Notes: generated by a model from the letters alone, not told the origin. Positions 37,203-44,647 are shown, counted from the stretch's first letter. The stretch is DNA of 64,000 nucleotides from Catenuloplanes atrovinosus (GCF_031458235.1 NZ_JAVDYB010000001.1:124001-188000), one strand, 5' to 3'. Made by a program: numbers and translations.

Positions 37203-37470
37203 CGGCGGCTCGCCGCCGGGCACGTGTGTGCGGCGGCTCGCCGTTGGGCGGGTGTGTGCGGCGGCTCGCCGTTGGGCGGGTGTGTGCGGCGGCTCGCCGT
37301 TGGGCGGGTGTGTGCGGCGGCTCGCCGTTGGGCGCGTGGGCGCGGCGGCTCACCGTTGGGCGCGTGGGCGCGGCGGCTCACCGTTGGGCGCGTGGGCGCG
37401 GCGGCTCACCGTGCGGCGCGTGGGCGCGGCGGCTCACCGTGCGGCACGTGGGCACGGCGGTCACCGTGCG
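37203..37470. repeat. 28-bp tandem repeat array, ten copies
   Basis: GGCT of the unit begins at 37207, 37235, 37263, 37291, 37319, 37347, 37375, 37403 and 37431, with a decayed copy at 37459: exact 28-bp spacing. The core is CGGCGGCTCGCCGTTGGGCG, changing to CGGCGGCTCACCG in later copies. There are no spacers, so it is not CRISPR. It fills most of the 414-bp gap between the convergent PQQ-dehydrogenase and glycosyltransferase genes (37117-37530). Confidence 0.92.
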
Positions 37471-37530
37471 GCACGTGCGTGGTGCTCGGTGTTCGGCATG
37501 TGCGCGGGGCGTGCGTGGCGCGCGGCGCGC

Positions 37531-38715
37531 TCAGCGCGGGTGTGCCGTGGGCAGGGCGGCCTCGATCAGGCCGACCGCGCGGTCCACGCCGCTGTCCGCC
37601 CGGACCTCGCGGGACAGTGCCGCGCACCGGTCCGCGACCGCCGGGTCCGTGGTCAGCGCCAGCAGCGTGGACCGCAGCTCCTCGGCCGTCACCGTGGCCG
37701 ACTCGATCACCCGTCCCACGCCCAGCTCGGCCAGCCGCTCCGCGTTGGCGAACTGGTCGGCCGCCTGCGGCGCGGCGATCATCGGCGTGCCGTGGAACAG
37801 TCCTTCGCCGCAGCCACCCATCCCGGCGTGGGTGAGGAACGCGTCCGCCCGCGCCAGGATCGCCGGCTGCGGCACCCACGGGTGCACCTCGACGGACGGC
37901 GGCACGTCGCCCAGCTCGGCCGGGTCCACCTCGCGGCCGATCTGGAGCACGGTGTGCCAGCCGGGCAGCCCGCCGAACGCGGCGATGCAGCGCCGGTAGA
38001 AGTCCGGATGCCGGGTGAACGCGGAGCCGAGCGAGACCAGCAGCACCTTCTCCGCGCCGGCCGGCCGGGTCCAGCCGCCGCCCGCGGCCCGGTCGCCGAG
38101 CAGCGGGCCGACGAACCGGAAGACCTCCGGATCGACCCGGTCCGCGTGCGGTTGCAGCGCTCTCGGGATCAGCGCCAGCCCCCGGTCCGGGCGGCCCATG
38201 AACGCGGGCCCGTCGGTGACCGGGAACCCCTGCTCGGTCAGCCAGGCCGTGAACCGGCGGTGGTAGTCGGCGCCGCGCGGGTCCGCGCGCATCGCCTCGA
38301 TCGCCGGCGCCATCTCCTCCTCGTAGCCGTCCCACGGCACGAACGTGGGGGAGAGCTGGATCGCCGGGACGCCCCACTCCGCGCCGAGGATTCGCGCCGG
38401 AGCACCGGCGATGTCGTAGAGGAACAGGTCGGGGCGGTCGTCGGCGTAGGCGGCGCGCAACTGCGGGAGCATCGCGATCGCGTCGTCCAGGAAGAGCGTG
38501 AGCTGCGCGATCGTGTCGTAGTCGGCGCCGCCGTCGGTGGGCAGCGTCGACGCGTACGGTCTCAGCTCCGCACCGGCCGCGCGCACGGTCGCGGCCCAGG
38601 ACGGATCGTTGGCGTAGGTGACCCGGTGGCCGCGGGCGGCCAGCGCGCGCAGCAGGTCCAGGCTCGGGTTGACGTGCCCGTGGAACGGGATGCTGACCAT
38701 GGCGATGTGTGACAC
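37531..38715 (-). CDS. Macrolide-family UDP-glycosyltransferase (MGT/OleD-like)
   Basis: A 394-residue GT-B glycosyltransferase of family GT1. The N-terminus is SHIAMVSIPFHGHVNPSLDL; the donor-site signature is WVPQPAILARADAFLTHAGM then GCGEGLFHGTPMIAAPQAAD and FANAERLAELGVGR. The family includes enzymes that inactivate macrolides by adding glucose. The GTG start at 38715 is fixed by an AGGAG site 6 nt upstream; the frame is open far upstream but that part is antisense of the TetR gene. It is divergent from tetR with two palindromic operators between them, pointing to ligand-induced expression. Confidence 0.9.
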   Translation of the reverse strand: MSHIAMVSIPFHGHVNPSLDLLRALAARGHRVTYANDPSWAATVRAAGAELRPYASTLPTDGGADYDTIAQLTLFLDDAIAMLPQLRAAYADDRPDLFLYDIAGAPARILGAEWGVPAIQLSPTFVPWDGYEEEMAPAIEAMRADPRGADYHRRFTAWLTEQGFPVTDGPAFMGRPDRGLALIPRALQPHADRVDPEVFRFVGPLLGDRAAGGGWTRPAGAEKVLLVSLGSAFTRHPDFYRRCIAAFGGLPGWHTVLQIGREVDPAELGDVPPSVEVHPWVPQPAILARADAFLTHAGMGGCGEGLFHGTPMIAAPQAADQFANAERLAELGVGRVIESATVTAEELRSTLLALTTDPAVADRCAALSREVRADSGVDRAVGLIEAALPTAHPR

Positions 38716-38733
38716 GGGAATCTCCTGTCCGGC

Positions 38734-38769
38734 GACATGGCGAGACGAGCCGTCTCGTCTCGCCATGTC
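38734..38769. promoter_or_regulatory. Operator 1 of the glycosyltransferase/TetR divergon
   Basis: A perfect inverted repeat with 16-bp arms, GACATGGCGAGACGAG / CTCGTCTCGCCATGTC, around CCGT. It lies 18 bp upstream of the glycosyltransferase start. Confidence 0.88.
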
Positions 38770-38801
38770 CACGGTGACCGCGATCGCGCCGGATGTCAAG
38801 A

Positions 38802-38818
38802 CGAGACGACTCGTCTCG
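38802..38818. promoter_or_regulatory. Operator 2 of the divergon
   Basis: A perfect 17-bp dyad CGAGACGA-C-TCGTCTCG, 12 bp upstream of the tetR start. It shares the CGAGACGA half-site with operator 1, so both are probably bound by the same TetR protein. Confidence 0.88.
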
Positions 38819-38829
38819 CGGACGTTAGG

Positions 38830-39462
38830 ATGGCGGCCGTGCCCGCACCCGACCCCGCCCGCCGCAACGAACGCTCCCGCCGCGCGATCCTGGACGCCAC
38901 CCGCGCGCTGCTGGCCGAGACCGGATACGCGGACCTCACGGTCGGCGCGATCGCGGCCCGGGCCGGCGCCGGGAAGCAGACCATCTACCGCTGGTGGGGC
39001 GGCAAGAGCGCGGTCGTGCTGGACGCGCTGGTCGACACGGTCGCGGCCGAGGGCATGACGCTGCCCGACTCCGGCGACCTGCGCGCGGACCTGCGACTGG
39101 TGCTGCGCGCCACGGTCGCGGAGTTCGCCGACCCGGTGCTGTCCGCCACCACCCGCGCGCTCACCATCGAGACGCTGATCGACGACGAGTTGGCCGTCCA
39201 GGTGCGCGACCGGCTGCTCCGCCCGCAGCTCGACGCGGTCAAGGACCGGCTGCGCGCCGGGCAGCGCGCGGGCGACGTTCGTACCGGTGTCGATCTCGAC
39301 CAGGCGGTGGAGCTGATCTTCGGCCCGCTCTACCACCGCTGGCTGCTGCGCACCGGCCCGCTCACCGAGGAGTACGCGGACGGTCTCGTCGATCTGGTCA
39401 TGACCGCGCTGCGCCGGGGTAACGGGAGGGCGGCGGACGACGACGAAAGGCGGGGGAGTTGA
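38830..39462 (+). CDS. TetR-family regulator, likely controlling the divergent glycosyltransferase
   Basis: A 210-residue TetR protein. The DNA-binding region spans about 15-65 (YADLTVGAIAARAGAGKQTIYRWW). The C-terminal domain fits the TetR_C_16-like group (FGPLYHRWLLRTGPLTEEYADGLVD). The ATG at 38830 was chosen because operator 2 ends at 38818; the frame is open upstream through the operators. Its stop overlaps the next ATG (TGATG). Confidence 0.9.
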   Translation: MAAVPAPDPARRNERSRRAILDATRALLAETGYADLTVGAIAARAGAGKQTIYRWWGGKSAVVLDALVDTVAAEGMTLPDSGDLRADLRLVLRATVAEFADPVLSATTRALTIETLIDDELAVQVRDRLLRPQLDAVKDRLRAGQRAGDVRTGVDLDQAVELIFGPLYHRWLLRTGPLTEEYADGLVDLVMTALRRGNGRAADDDERRGS

Positions 39463-40340
39463 TGCACGCGAAGACCCGTGGATCTGGCAGGCTTGAGGGC
39501 GTGCTGACGGTGCCGGTTCGCCAGCTCGGCGAGACCGAGCGCTCGGCGGTGATGAGGGTCCTCGACTCGGATCCGTACGCGACCGCGCAGGTCGCCGAGC
39601 GGATCACCGCGCACGGGCTCTCCTGGTGGCGCAGCGACGGCCGGATCTACGGGTACGGTGCACGCCGCCACCTGGAATCGCTGCTCTGGTCCGGTGCCCA
39701 CCTCACGCCGATCCTCGCCACGCCGCCCGCCGTCGAGGCGTTCGCCGAGCTGATCGCCGGGGAGCACCGCGTCTGCTCCTCGATCGTGGGCCGCGCCGAC
39801 GCCGTGCTCGGCCTCTGGGACCGGCTCGCCGGCGCCTGGGACCAGGCCCGCGAGATCCGTCCGAACCAGCCGATCCTGGCCACCGGCGAGCCGCCCTCGG
39901 TCCGCCCCGACCCGGCCGTCCGCCTCGCGGAGAACTCGGAGATAGACCTGATCTTCCCGGCCGCCGTCGCGATGTACACGGAGGAGGTCGGCGTCTCCCC
40001 GCTCGCCGACGGCGGCGGCAGCGGCTACAAGCGCCGCGTGGCCGAACTGGTGCGCTCCCGCCGGACGTACGTCAGGATCGAGAACCGCCAGGTCGTCTTC
40101 AAGGCCGAACTCGCCGTGGTCACCCCGCACACCGCCCAGGTCCAGGGCGTCTGGGTCAACCCGGCCTGGCGCGGCCTCGGCCTGGCCGCCCCCGCCATGG
40201 CCGCCGTGGTCACCGACGCCCTCCGCCGCGTCGCCCCCACCGTCAGCCTCTACGTCAACGACTACAACCACGCCGCCCGCCGCGTCTACGCCCGCTGCGG
40301 CTTCCGCTCCGCCGGCACCTTCGCCACCATCCTCTTCTAA
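39462..40340 (+). CDS. GNAT-family acetyltransferase (DUF4081-containing)
   Basis: A 292-residue protein with an N-terminal DUF4081 part (VPVRQLGETERSAVMRVL, about 18-150) and a C-terminal GNAT fold (about 160-292) with the acetyl-CoA loop VWVNPAWRGLGLAAPAMAAV and the NDYNHAARRVYARCGF end. Its counterpart usually sits directly after ispG (Rv2867c in mycobacteria). Start ATG at 39462, preceded by a GGGGGAG site and overlapping the tetR stop; a GTG at 39501 is an alternative. Target unknown. Confidence 0.9.
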   Translation: MHAKTRGSGRLEGVLTVPVRQLGETERSAVMRVLDSDPYATAQVAERITAHGLSWWRSDGRIYGYGARRHLESLLWSGAHLTPILATPPAVEAFAELIAGEHRVCSSIVGRADAVLGLWDRLAGAWDQAREIRPNQPILATGEPPSVRPDPAVRLAENSEIDLIFPAAVAMYTEEVGVSPLADGGGSGYKRRVAELVRSRRTYVRIENRQVVFKAELAVVTPHTAQVQGVWVNPAWRGLGLAAPAMAAVVTDALRRVAPTVSLYVNDYNHAARRVYARCGFRSAGTFATILF

Positions 40341-40410
40341 CCCTCCCCCCGCCCGTACCGCCGACCCTCGCTGAGCCCTCACCGCAGCACGCGCAGCACG
40401 CGCAGCACGC

Positions 40411-40735
40411 GCAGCGTGCGTATCGTCGCAGCGTGCGTATCCGCGCGGCGTGCGCATCCCGCGGCGTGCGCATCCGCGCGGCGTGCGTATCCGCGCGGCG
40501 TGCGTATCCGCGCGGCGTGCGTATCCGCGCGGCGTGCGTATCCGCGTGGCGTTCGCCTTGTCTCGTGCGTATCGGCGTGGTGCGCCTATGCGCGACGTTC
40601 GCCTTGTCGCGGCGTGCGCATCGACGTGGTGCGCCTTCTCTCGTGGCGTTTGCCTTGTCGCGGCGTGCGCATCGGCATGGTGCGCCTTTCCTCGTGGCGT
40701 GCGCCTCATCGGCGCGCGCTTGTCCGCGTGGCGCT
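40411..40735. repeat. 17-bp tandem repeat array grading into degenerate 34/51-bp spacings
   Basis: GTGCG of the unit GCGTGCGTATCCGCGCG begins at 40416, 40433, 40450, 40466, 40483, 40500, 40517 and 40534, then GTTCG at 40551. All steps are 17 bp but one of 16. Further GTGCGC copies at 40580, 40614, 40665 and 40699 keep distances of 34, 51 and 34, multiples of 17. It follows the GNAT stop. No spacers are present. Confidence 0.88.
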
Positions 40736-40841
40736 CCTGTCCCGTGGCGCGAGACCTCCCGGCATTCAGCGGCCCGCCAGCCGTCCCGTCCTCGCCCGAT
40801 ATTTCGTCGTATTTACGGTGGTGGCTGGGTGTCCACTGTGA
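40736..40841. other. Rest of the 1-kb gap between the GNAT gene and the IS110 element
   Basis: The 40341-41381 interval holds the 17-bp array, the 57-bp palindrome and the stem-loop repeat block. I see no gene in it; the open frames on both strands are products of the repeats. Confidence 0.55.
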
Positions 40842-40898
40842 CTATGTGAGCCTCAGGCACGTTATTCGGGGCGAATTACGTGCCTGAGGCTCACATAG
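40842..40898. repeat. 57-bp near-perfect palindrome
   Basis: The arms CTATGTGAGCCTCAGGCACG-T and A-CGTGCCTGAGGCTCACATAG pair perfectly over 21 bp. Inside them a T:T mismatch and a further ATTCG/CGAAT pairing leave a 3-nt GGG loop. The sequence is much less GC-rich than its surroundings. No T-tract follows, so it is not a typical terminator. Confidence 0.9.
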
Positions 40899-41008
40899 AT
40901 GAAAACTGGTCGATCGACAGGGCGTTGCGGTCTCGGATGCGGCGCAGGTGCGGCCGGGAGGTGGGGGACCGTGTGGATGGCGTGGGTTTCGGTGGCCACA
41001 CGGATGCC

Positions 41009-41113
41009 GGCTCCGATCGGCGGACCGGAGCGGAGCGCCAGCGGAGTCGGAGGGTAGCCGGAGGTTTGCCCGCGGGAGCATGCGGGCCGGACCGGGCTGG
41101 GAGCGGGAATATC
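41009..41113. repeat. About 105-bp dispersed repeat, copy 1
   Basis: Shares blocks GGAGCGGAGCGCCAGCGGAG, GGTTTGCCCGCGGGAGCATG and AGCGGGAATA with 59,520-59,624 in the same order. The 3' half is then amplified in the adjacent block (41071-41381). Confidence 0.8.
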
Positions 41114-41381
41114 GGGGTCCGGGGTCGTTCCCGGGGTCGGCACAGTGCCTGCGGGAGCGTGCGGGCTGGTCCGGGCTGGGAGCGGGAATATCGGGGTCCG
41201 GGTCGTCCCCGGAGTCGGCACAGTGCCTGCGTGAGCATGCGGGCCGGACCGGGCTGGGAGCGGGAATGCCGGGGTTCGGGGTCGGCACAGTGCCCGCGGG
41301 AGCGTGCGGGCTGGTCCGGGCTGGGAGCGGGAATATCGGGGTCCGGGGTCGTCCCCGGAGTCGGCACAGTGCCCGCGGGAG
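41071..41381. repeat. About 78-bp tandem units carrying a stem-loop, four to five copies
   Basis: Units begin at GGGAGC near 41074, 41153, 41231, 41298 and 41377 (spacings 79, 78, 67, 79). Each contains CCCGCGGGAGCATGCGGG or its G variant, in which GCCCGC and GCGGGC can pair around GGGAGCAT, then CGGGCTGGGAGCGGGAAT. The last unit is cut after CCCGCGGGAG by the IS110 element. Confidence 0.88.
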
Positions 41382-41391
41382 TTGCTCTGTG

Positions 41392-42627
41392 TCAACGTCT
41401 CTGGTCGAGTATGAGTTGGAGTTGGCCGTGTTTGTCCTGTTCGTAGGGGGTGTTCGTGGTCCAGCATTTCCAGATCACTGTCAGCCAGGCGCGGGCGAGG
41501 ATCCGGACGGCGTGCTGGTGTGTGTGGCCGCGTTCGCGGGCGCGGTGGTAGAGGTTCGCCGCCCATGGGTTGGCGTGGCGGCTATCGGCGGCGAAGTCGC
41601 AGACCGCGTCACGAAGGTGTTTGTCCGCGCTCCAGCGGAACGTGACCACCTTCGATCGGCCGGACTGGCGGGTCGAGGGAGCGGCGCCGGCCAGGCAGGC
41701 CATCGCGTTCGGGGTGGGGAACCGGCCGCGGGCGTCACCGATCTCGGCCAGAAGCCGGGCCGCGCGGATCGTGCCGGCTTTCGGCAGGCCGGCGAAGATC
41801 GGCGCGTCGGGGTGGGCGTCGAATGCCTCACCGATCTGCGTGCTGAGGGCTTTGATCTGCGCGACGAGGCTCTGCAGGATCGCCACGAGCGCGACGGTGA
41901 TCCCTGCCAGCCCGGCCCCGGCCGGGCCCTGCGGCCCGCGGGGCGCGGACCGGATCCGCGCCAGCAACACCGCCGCTGACGTCCGCCCGGAATACCGCTG
42001 CCGGGCCAGCCACCGGGCCAGCCGGGCCTCGGTCAACCGGTCCAGGGCGTCCTGGCTGGTGAACACGGCCAGGAACGCCAGACTGATCGGCGAGTCCAGG
42101 TCCGCGAACAACCCGACCGTCCCGGGCATGGCGGTGTCCAGATGCGCCCGTAGCTGGTTCGCCGCCGCGACCCTATGCCCGATCACGTCCTTACGCGCCC
42201 TCGACAACCGCCGCAACACCACCGTGTCATCCCGATCGGTGCACAGGGGCGTGAGCCGAGCCCGGTCCGTGCGCACCACATCGGCCAGCACGAACGCATC
42301 GAACCGGTCATCCTTGTTCCCCGCCGACCCATACCGGCCCCGCAACGCCTTCACCTGCCCCGGAGCAATCACGAACACCGGAAGACCCGCATCGAGCAGC
42401 GCATCGACGACCGGCCCGTCACCCCGCTCGATCCCGACCGCGTCCACCTCATGCCGGTCCAGCACCCCGACCATCCGGGCCAGCCCCGCCGCCTTGTGCG
42501 TCACCGTGACCCGCTCCACCACCCGCCCGGCCTCGTCGACCACACACACCACATGATCATCTTTCGCCCAGTCGACTCCCGCCCACCGCACTCGACCCGA
42601 CACCACCGTCTTTGCCACACTCACCAC
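41392..42627 (-). CDS. IS110-family transposase (DEDD recombinase)
   Basis: A 411-residue bridge-RNA-guided recombinase of the IS110 type. The N-terminal RuvC-like DEDD domain (about 1-160) has GVDWAKDDH, VGIERGDG, and GNKDDRFDAFVLADVVRTD, giving the four acidic residues. A helical middle region follows. The C-terminal Transposase_20 domain has FAGLPKAGTIRAARLLAEIG and AGAAPSTRQSGRSK, which includes the likely serine nucleophile. The gene is intact, so the element may be active. Start GTG at 42627; a second GTG follows at the next codon. Confidence 0.93.
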   Translation of the reverse strand: MVSVAKTVVSGRVRWAGVDWAKDDHVVCVVDEAGRVVERVTVTHKAAGLARMVGVLDRHEVDAVGIERGDGPVVDALLDAGLPVFVIAPGQVKALRGRYGSAGNKDDRFDAFVLADVVRTDRARLTPLCTDRDDTVVLRRLSRARKDVIGHRVAAANQLRAHLDTAMPGTVGLFADLDSPISLAFLAVFTSQDALDRLTEARLARWLARQRYSGRTSAAVLLARIRSAPRGPQGPAGAGLAGITVALVAILQSLVAQIKALSTQIGEAFDAHPDAPIFAGLPKAGTIRAARLLAEIGDARGRFPTPNAMACLAGAAPSTRQSGRSKVVTFRWSADKHLRDAVCDFAADSRHANPWAANLYHRARERGHTHQHAVRILARAWLTVIWKCWTTNTPYEQDKHGQLQLILDQRR

Positions 42628-42883
42628 AGGATTCCTCGCTGTTGCAGCAGCAGGGGAAACACCAGGCGGCTCCCGGGGACCACCACCACCGAAAGCTCAT
42701 TGACCGGCACTCGACAAGGTGCATAGCTCTGTCGTCGGTCAAGGTGGCACCCCGGGCGCCCGTCAGGCCTCGCAGAACTCCCGCAGGACCTCAAAAATCT
42801 CGCAAGCAGAGGCAATGACCCAACGAACACCCGGTGCTACCCGACCCATACAGACCCGGGCACCACCCATGTTGACCAATGAG
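42628..42883 (-). ncRNA. Candidate bridge RNA region of the IS110 element
   Basis: Non-coding DNA upstream of the transposase, read on the minus strand. It contains ACAGAGC (42732 to 42726), identical to the element's far end (41390 to 41384), and CAATGAG (42702 to 42696), complementary to the element's near end CTCATTG (42883 to 42877). These are placed as left and right donor guides would be. It also contains GCGGGAG (42784 to 42778), complementary to the target half CTCCCGC that now flanks the transposase end. The order, target loop first and donor loop second, matches the known IS110 arrangement. RNA boundaries are not determined. Confidence 0.6.
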
Positions 42884-42922
42884 CATGCGGGCCGCACCCC
42901 GCTGGGCGCGGGAAGATCATGG
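42881..42922. repeat. Right half of the repeat unit split by IS110
   Basis: GAGCATGCGGGCCGCACC, CGCTGGG and GCGGGAAGATC follow the element and align with the 78-bp unit, with a few mismatches. Confidence 0.75.
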
Positions 42923-42979
42923 GCTTGATTGTGGGAAACGGGGTTTCGGCTGGCCGGCGTCATTACGATCGGTGACGTT

Positions 42980-42993
42980 TGAGTCGAGACTCA
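42980..42993. promoter_or_regulatory. Short palindrome upstream of the 43007 gene
   Basis: TGAGTCGAGACTCA (6-bp arms, 2-nt centre) 13 bp before the start codon; could be an operator or a leader hairpin. Confidence 0.4.
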
Positions 42994-43006
42994 GCGGGGG
43001 CGGGAC

Positions 43007-43513
43007 ATGGGGCAGATCGTCAAGCAGGTGTCGGAGACTACGACGAAGTACTACTGGTATCCGGGGGAGCGGAAGGAGTGGCTGCGGGCGCTGCTGGCGG
43101 TGGTGGCCGGTGCGGCGGTGTTCGGGGCGCTGTGGGTGGTGACGCGGGATCTGCTGGTGGCGGTGGTGGCGGGTACGTCGGTGGCCGCGGCGGTGGCGGG
43201 GGTGAACTTCGGGCGGCGGGACGCGCGTGCGCTGGACGGGTTTCCCAAGCTGGGTGACAAGGCGGCGCGGCGGGCGGCGGTCGGGCACACGGGCAAGGCG
43301 GCGTGGCGGGCGCTGGCGCACGGGTTCGGGGGTGCGGCCGCGGCCGTGCTGATCCTGAACCTGCCGGATCAGGGGCTGCTGGCGGACTGGGTGCTGCCGG
43401 TGGTGCCGACCGTGGTGGGGGCGCTCGGTCACCAGGCGGGGATGCTGCACGAGCGGCTGGGTGTCTCGGTGTCCACGGGCGGCCCGGCCAAGCGGCTCGT
43501 TGAAACCTCCTAA
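43007..43513 (+). CDS. Membrane protein of unknown function
   Basis: A 168-residue protein from the ATG at 43007. A soluble N-terminus (MGQIVKQVSETTTKYYWYPG) leads into two adjacent hydrophobic segments, LLAVVAGAAVFGALWVV and LLVAVVAGTSVAAAVAG; a basic stretch (FGRRDARALDGFPKLGDKAARR) and a further hydrophobic pair (AAAAVLILNL, WVLPVVPTVVGAL) follow. No known family is recognised. It is the first gene after the IS element; nothing links it to its neighbours. Confidence 0.72.
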   Translation: MGQIVKQVSETTTKYYWYPGERKEWLRALLAVVAGAAVFGALWVVTRDLLVAVVAGTSVAAAVAGVNFGRRDARALDGFPKLGDKAARRAAVGHTGKAAWRALAHGFGGAAAAVLILNLPDQGLLADWVLPVVPTVVGALGHQAGMLHERLGVSVSTGGPAKRLVETS

Positions 43514-43551
43514 ATCACGAAATTTCGGTGGATAGCTGGCAAGGTGGGGGC

Positions 43552-44634
43552 GTGAAGCGAATCCAGCGGCGCGTCGCGGTCGCCGGGATTCTCACGCTGG
43601 GCCTGCTCGTGGCGGGGTGCGGCGGTGGGGATGCCGCGGAGACGGCGGGGGACGAGGGCTACCGGGTCGGGCTGCTGCTGCCGGAATCGAAGACCACCCG
43701 GTACGACACGTTCGACCGGCCGTTCATCGAGGCGCGGCTGGGCGAGGCGTGCGCGGACTGCGAGGTGCTCTACCGCAACGCGGACTCGGACGCGCGACAG
43801 CAGGCGGCGCAGGCGGAGGAGCTTCTCGACCAGGACGTCCGGGTGCTGATCCTGGACGCGGTGGACGCGACCGCGGCGGGGGCGGTGGTGCAGGGCGCGG
43901 AGGCGCGCGGCGTGCCGGTGGTGGCCTACGACCGGCTGGCGGCGGGGCCGGTCGACTACTACGTCTCGTTCGACAACGAGAAGGTGGGACAGGCGCAGGC
44001 GCGGTCGCTGCTGGAGGCGCTGGGGCCGAGCCCGGCCGGCGGGGCGATCGTGATGATCAACGGGGCGCCGGCCGATCCGAACGCGGCCGGGTTCAAGCGG
44101 GGCGCGCACGCGGTGCTGGACGGCGCGGTGACCATCGGCCGGGAGTTCGACACGCCGGACTGGTCCGCGGAGGCGGCCCGGACCGGGATGGCGGCGGCGA
44201 TCACGGCGCTGGGCGCGGAGAAGATCATCGGCGTGTACGCGGCCAACGACGGTACGGCCGGAGGCGCGATCGAGGCGCTGAAGGCCGCGGGCGTGACGGA
44301 TCTGCCGCCGGTCACCGGGCAGGACGCGGAGATCGCGGCGGTGCAGCGCATCCTGACCGGCGAGCAGCACTCCACGATCTACAAGGCGATCAAGCCGCAG
44401 GCCACGGTCGCGGCGGACATGGCGGTGGCGGCCGCGACCGGCACGCCGTACGCGGGGCACGCCACCACGTTCACCGACAACGGCACGGCCAAGGTCACGT
44501 CCGTGCTGTTGCCGCCGGTCGCGGTGACGCGCGCGAACGTGAAGGACACGGTGGTCGCGGACGGCTTCTACACGGCGCCGCAGCTGTGCACCGGATCGTT
44601 CGCCGCGGCCTGCCACGACGCCGGCATCCGCTGA
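43552..44634 (+). CDS. Sugar-binding lipoprotein (periplasmic-binding-protein-like domain, xylose type), orphan
   Basis: A 360-residue lipoprotein with signal GILTLGLLVAGCGGG. The type-I periplasmic-binding fold (Peripla_BP_4, as in XylF/RbsB) includes VGLLLPESKTTRYDTFDRPF, VRVLILDAVDATAAGAVV, VVAYDRLAAGPVDYYVSFDN and GVYAANDGTAGGAIEAL. Of this family, the D-xylose binders are closest in the YDR...DYYVSFDN segment. No permease or ATPase is adjacent, so it may serve a distant transporter or act as a sensor. Start GTG at 43552 after a GGTGGGGG stretch. Confidence 0.82.
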   Translation: MKRIQRRVAVAGILTLGLLVAGCGGGDAAETAGDEGYRVGLLLPESKTTRYDTFDRPFIEARLGEACADCEVLYRNADSDARQQAAQAEELLDQDVRVLILDAVDATAAGAVVQGAEARGVPVVAYDRLAAGPVDYYVSFDNEKVGQAQARSLLEALGPSPAGGAIVMINGAPADPNAAGFKRGAHAVLDGAVTIGREFDTPDWSAEAARTGMAAAITALGAEKIIGVYAANDGTAGGAIEALKAAGVTDLPPVTGQDAEIAAVQRILTGEQHSTIYKAIKPQATVAADMAVAAATGTPYAGHATTFTDNGTAKVTSVLLPPVAVTRANVKDTVVADGFYTAPQLCTGSFAAACHDAGIR

Positions 44635-44647
44635 ACGCCGGCCGCCT

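Larger units (their letters stand above)
41382..42883 (-). mobile_element. IS110-family insertion sequence, complete, inserted in the stem-loop repeat
   Basis: A 1502-bp element. The left flank ends CCCGCGGGAG (41372-41381) and the right flank resumes GAGCATGCGGGCC (from 42881); joined, they rebuild the repeat unit CCCGCGGGAGCATGCGGGCC. AG (CT on the transposase strand) is shared by both ends, matching an IS110-type two-base core. There are no terminal inverted repeats. The transposase is on the minus strand, with 256 bp of non-coding DNA upstream of it and only 10 bp downstream, the layout of the IS110 group. Confidence 0.88.

Noticed and set aside
37203-37470. Possible CRISPR array (28-bp units)
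   Set aside because: Units are contiguous with no unique spacers and no cas genes are in the window.
40842-40898. Palindrome as ordinary intrinsic terminator
   Set aside because: No T-tract and no gene ends within 500 bp upstream on either strand except beyond repeat arrays.
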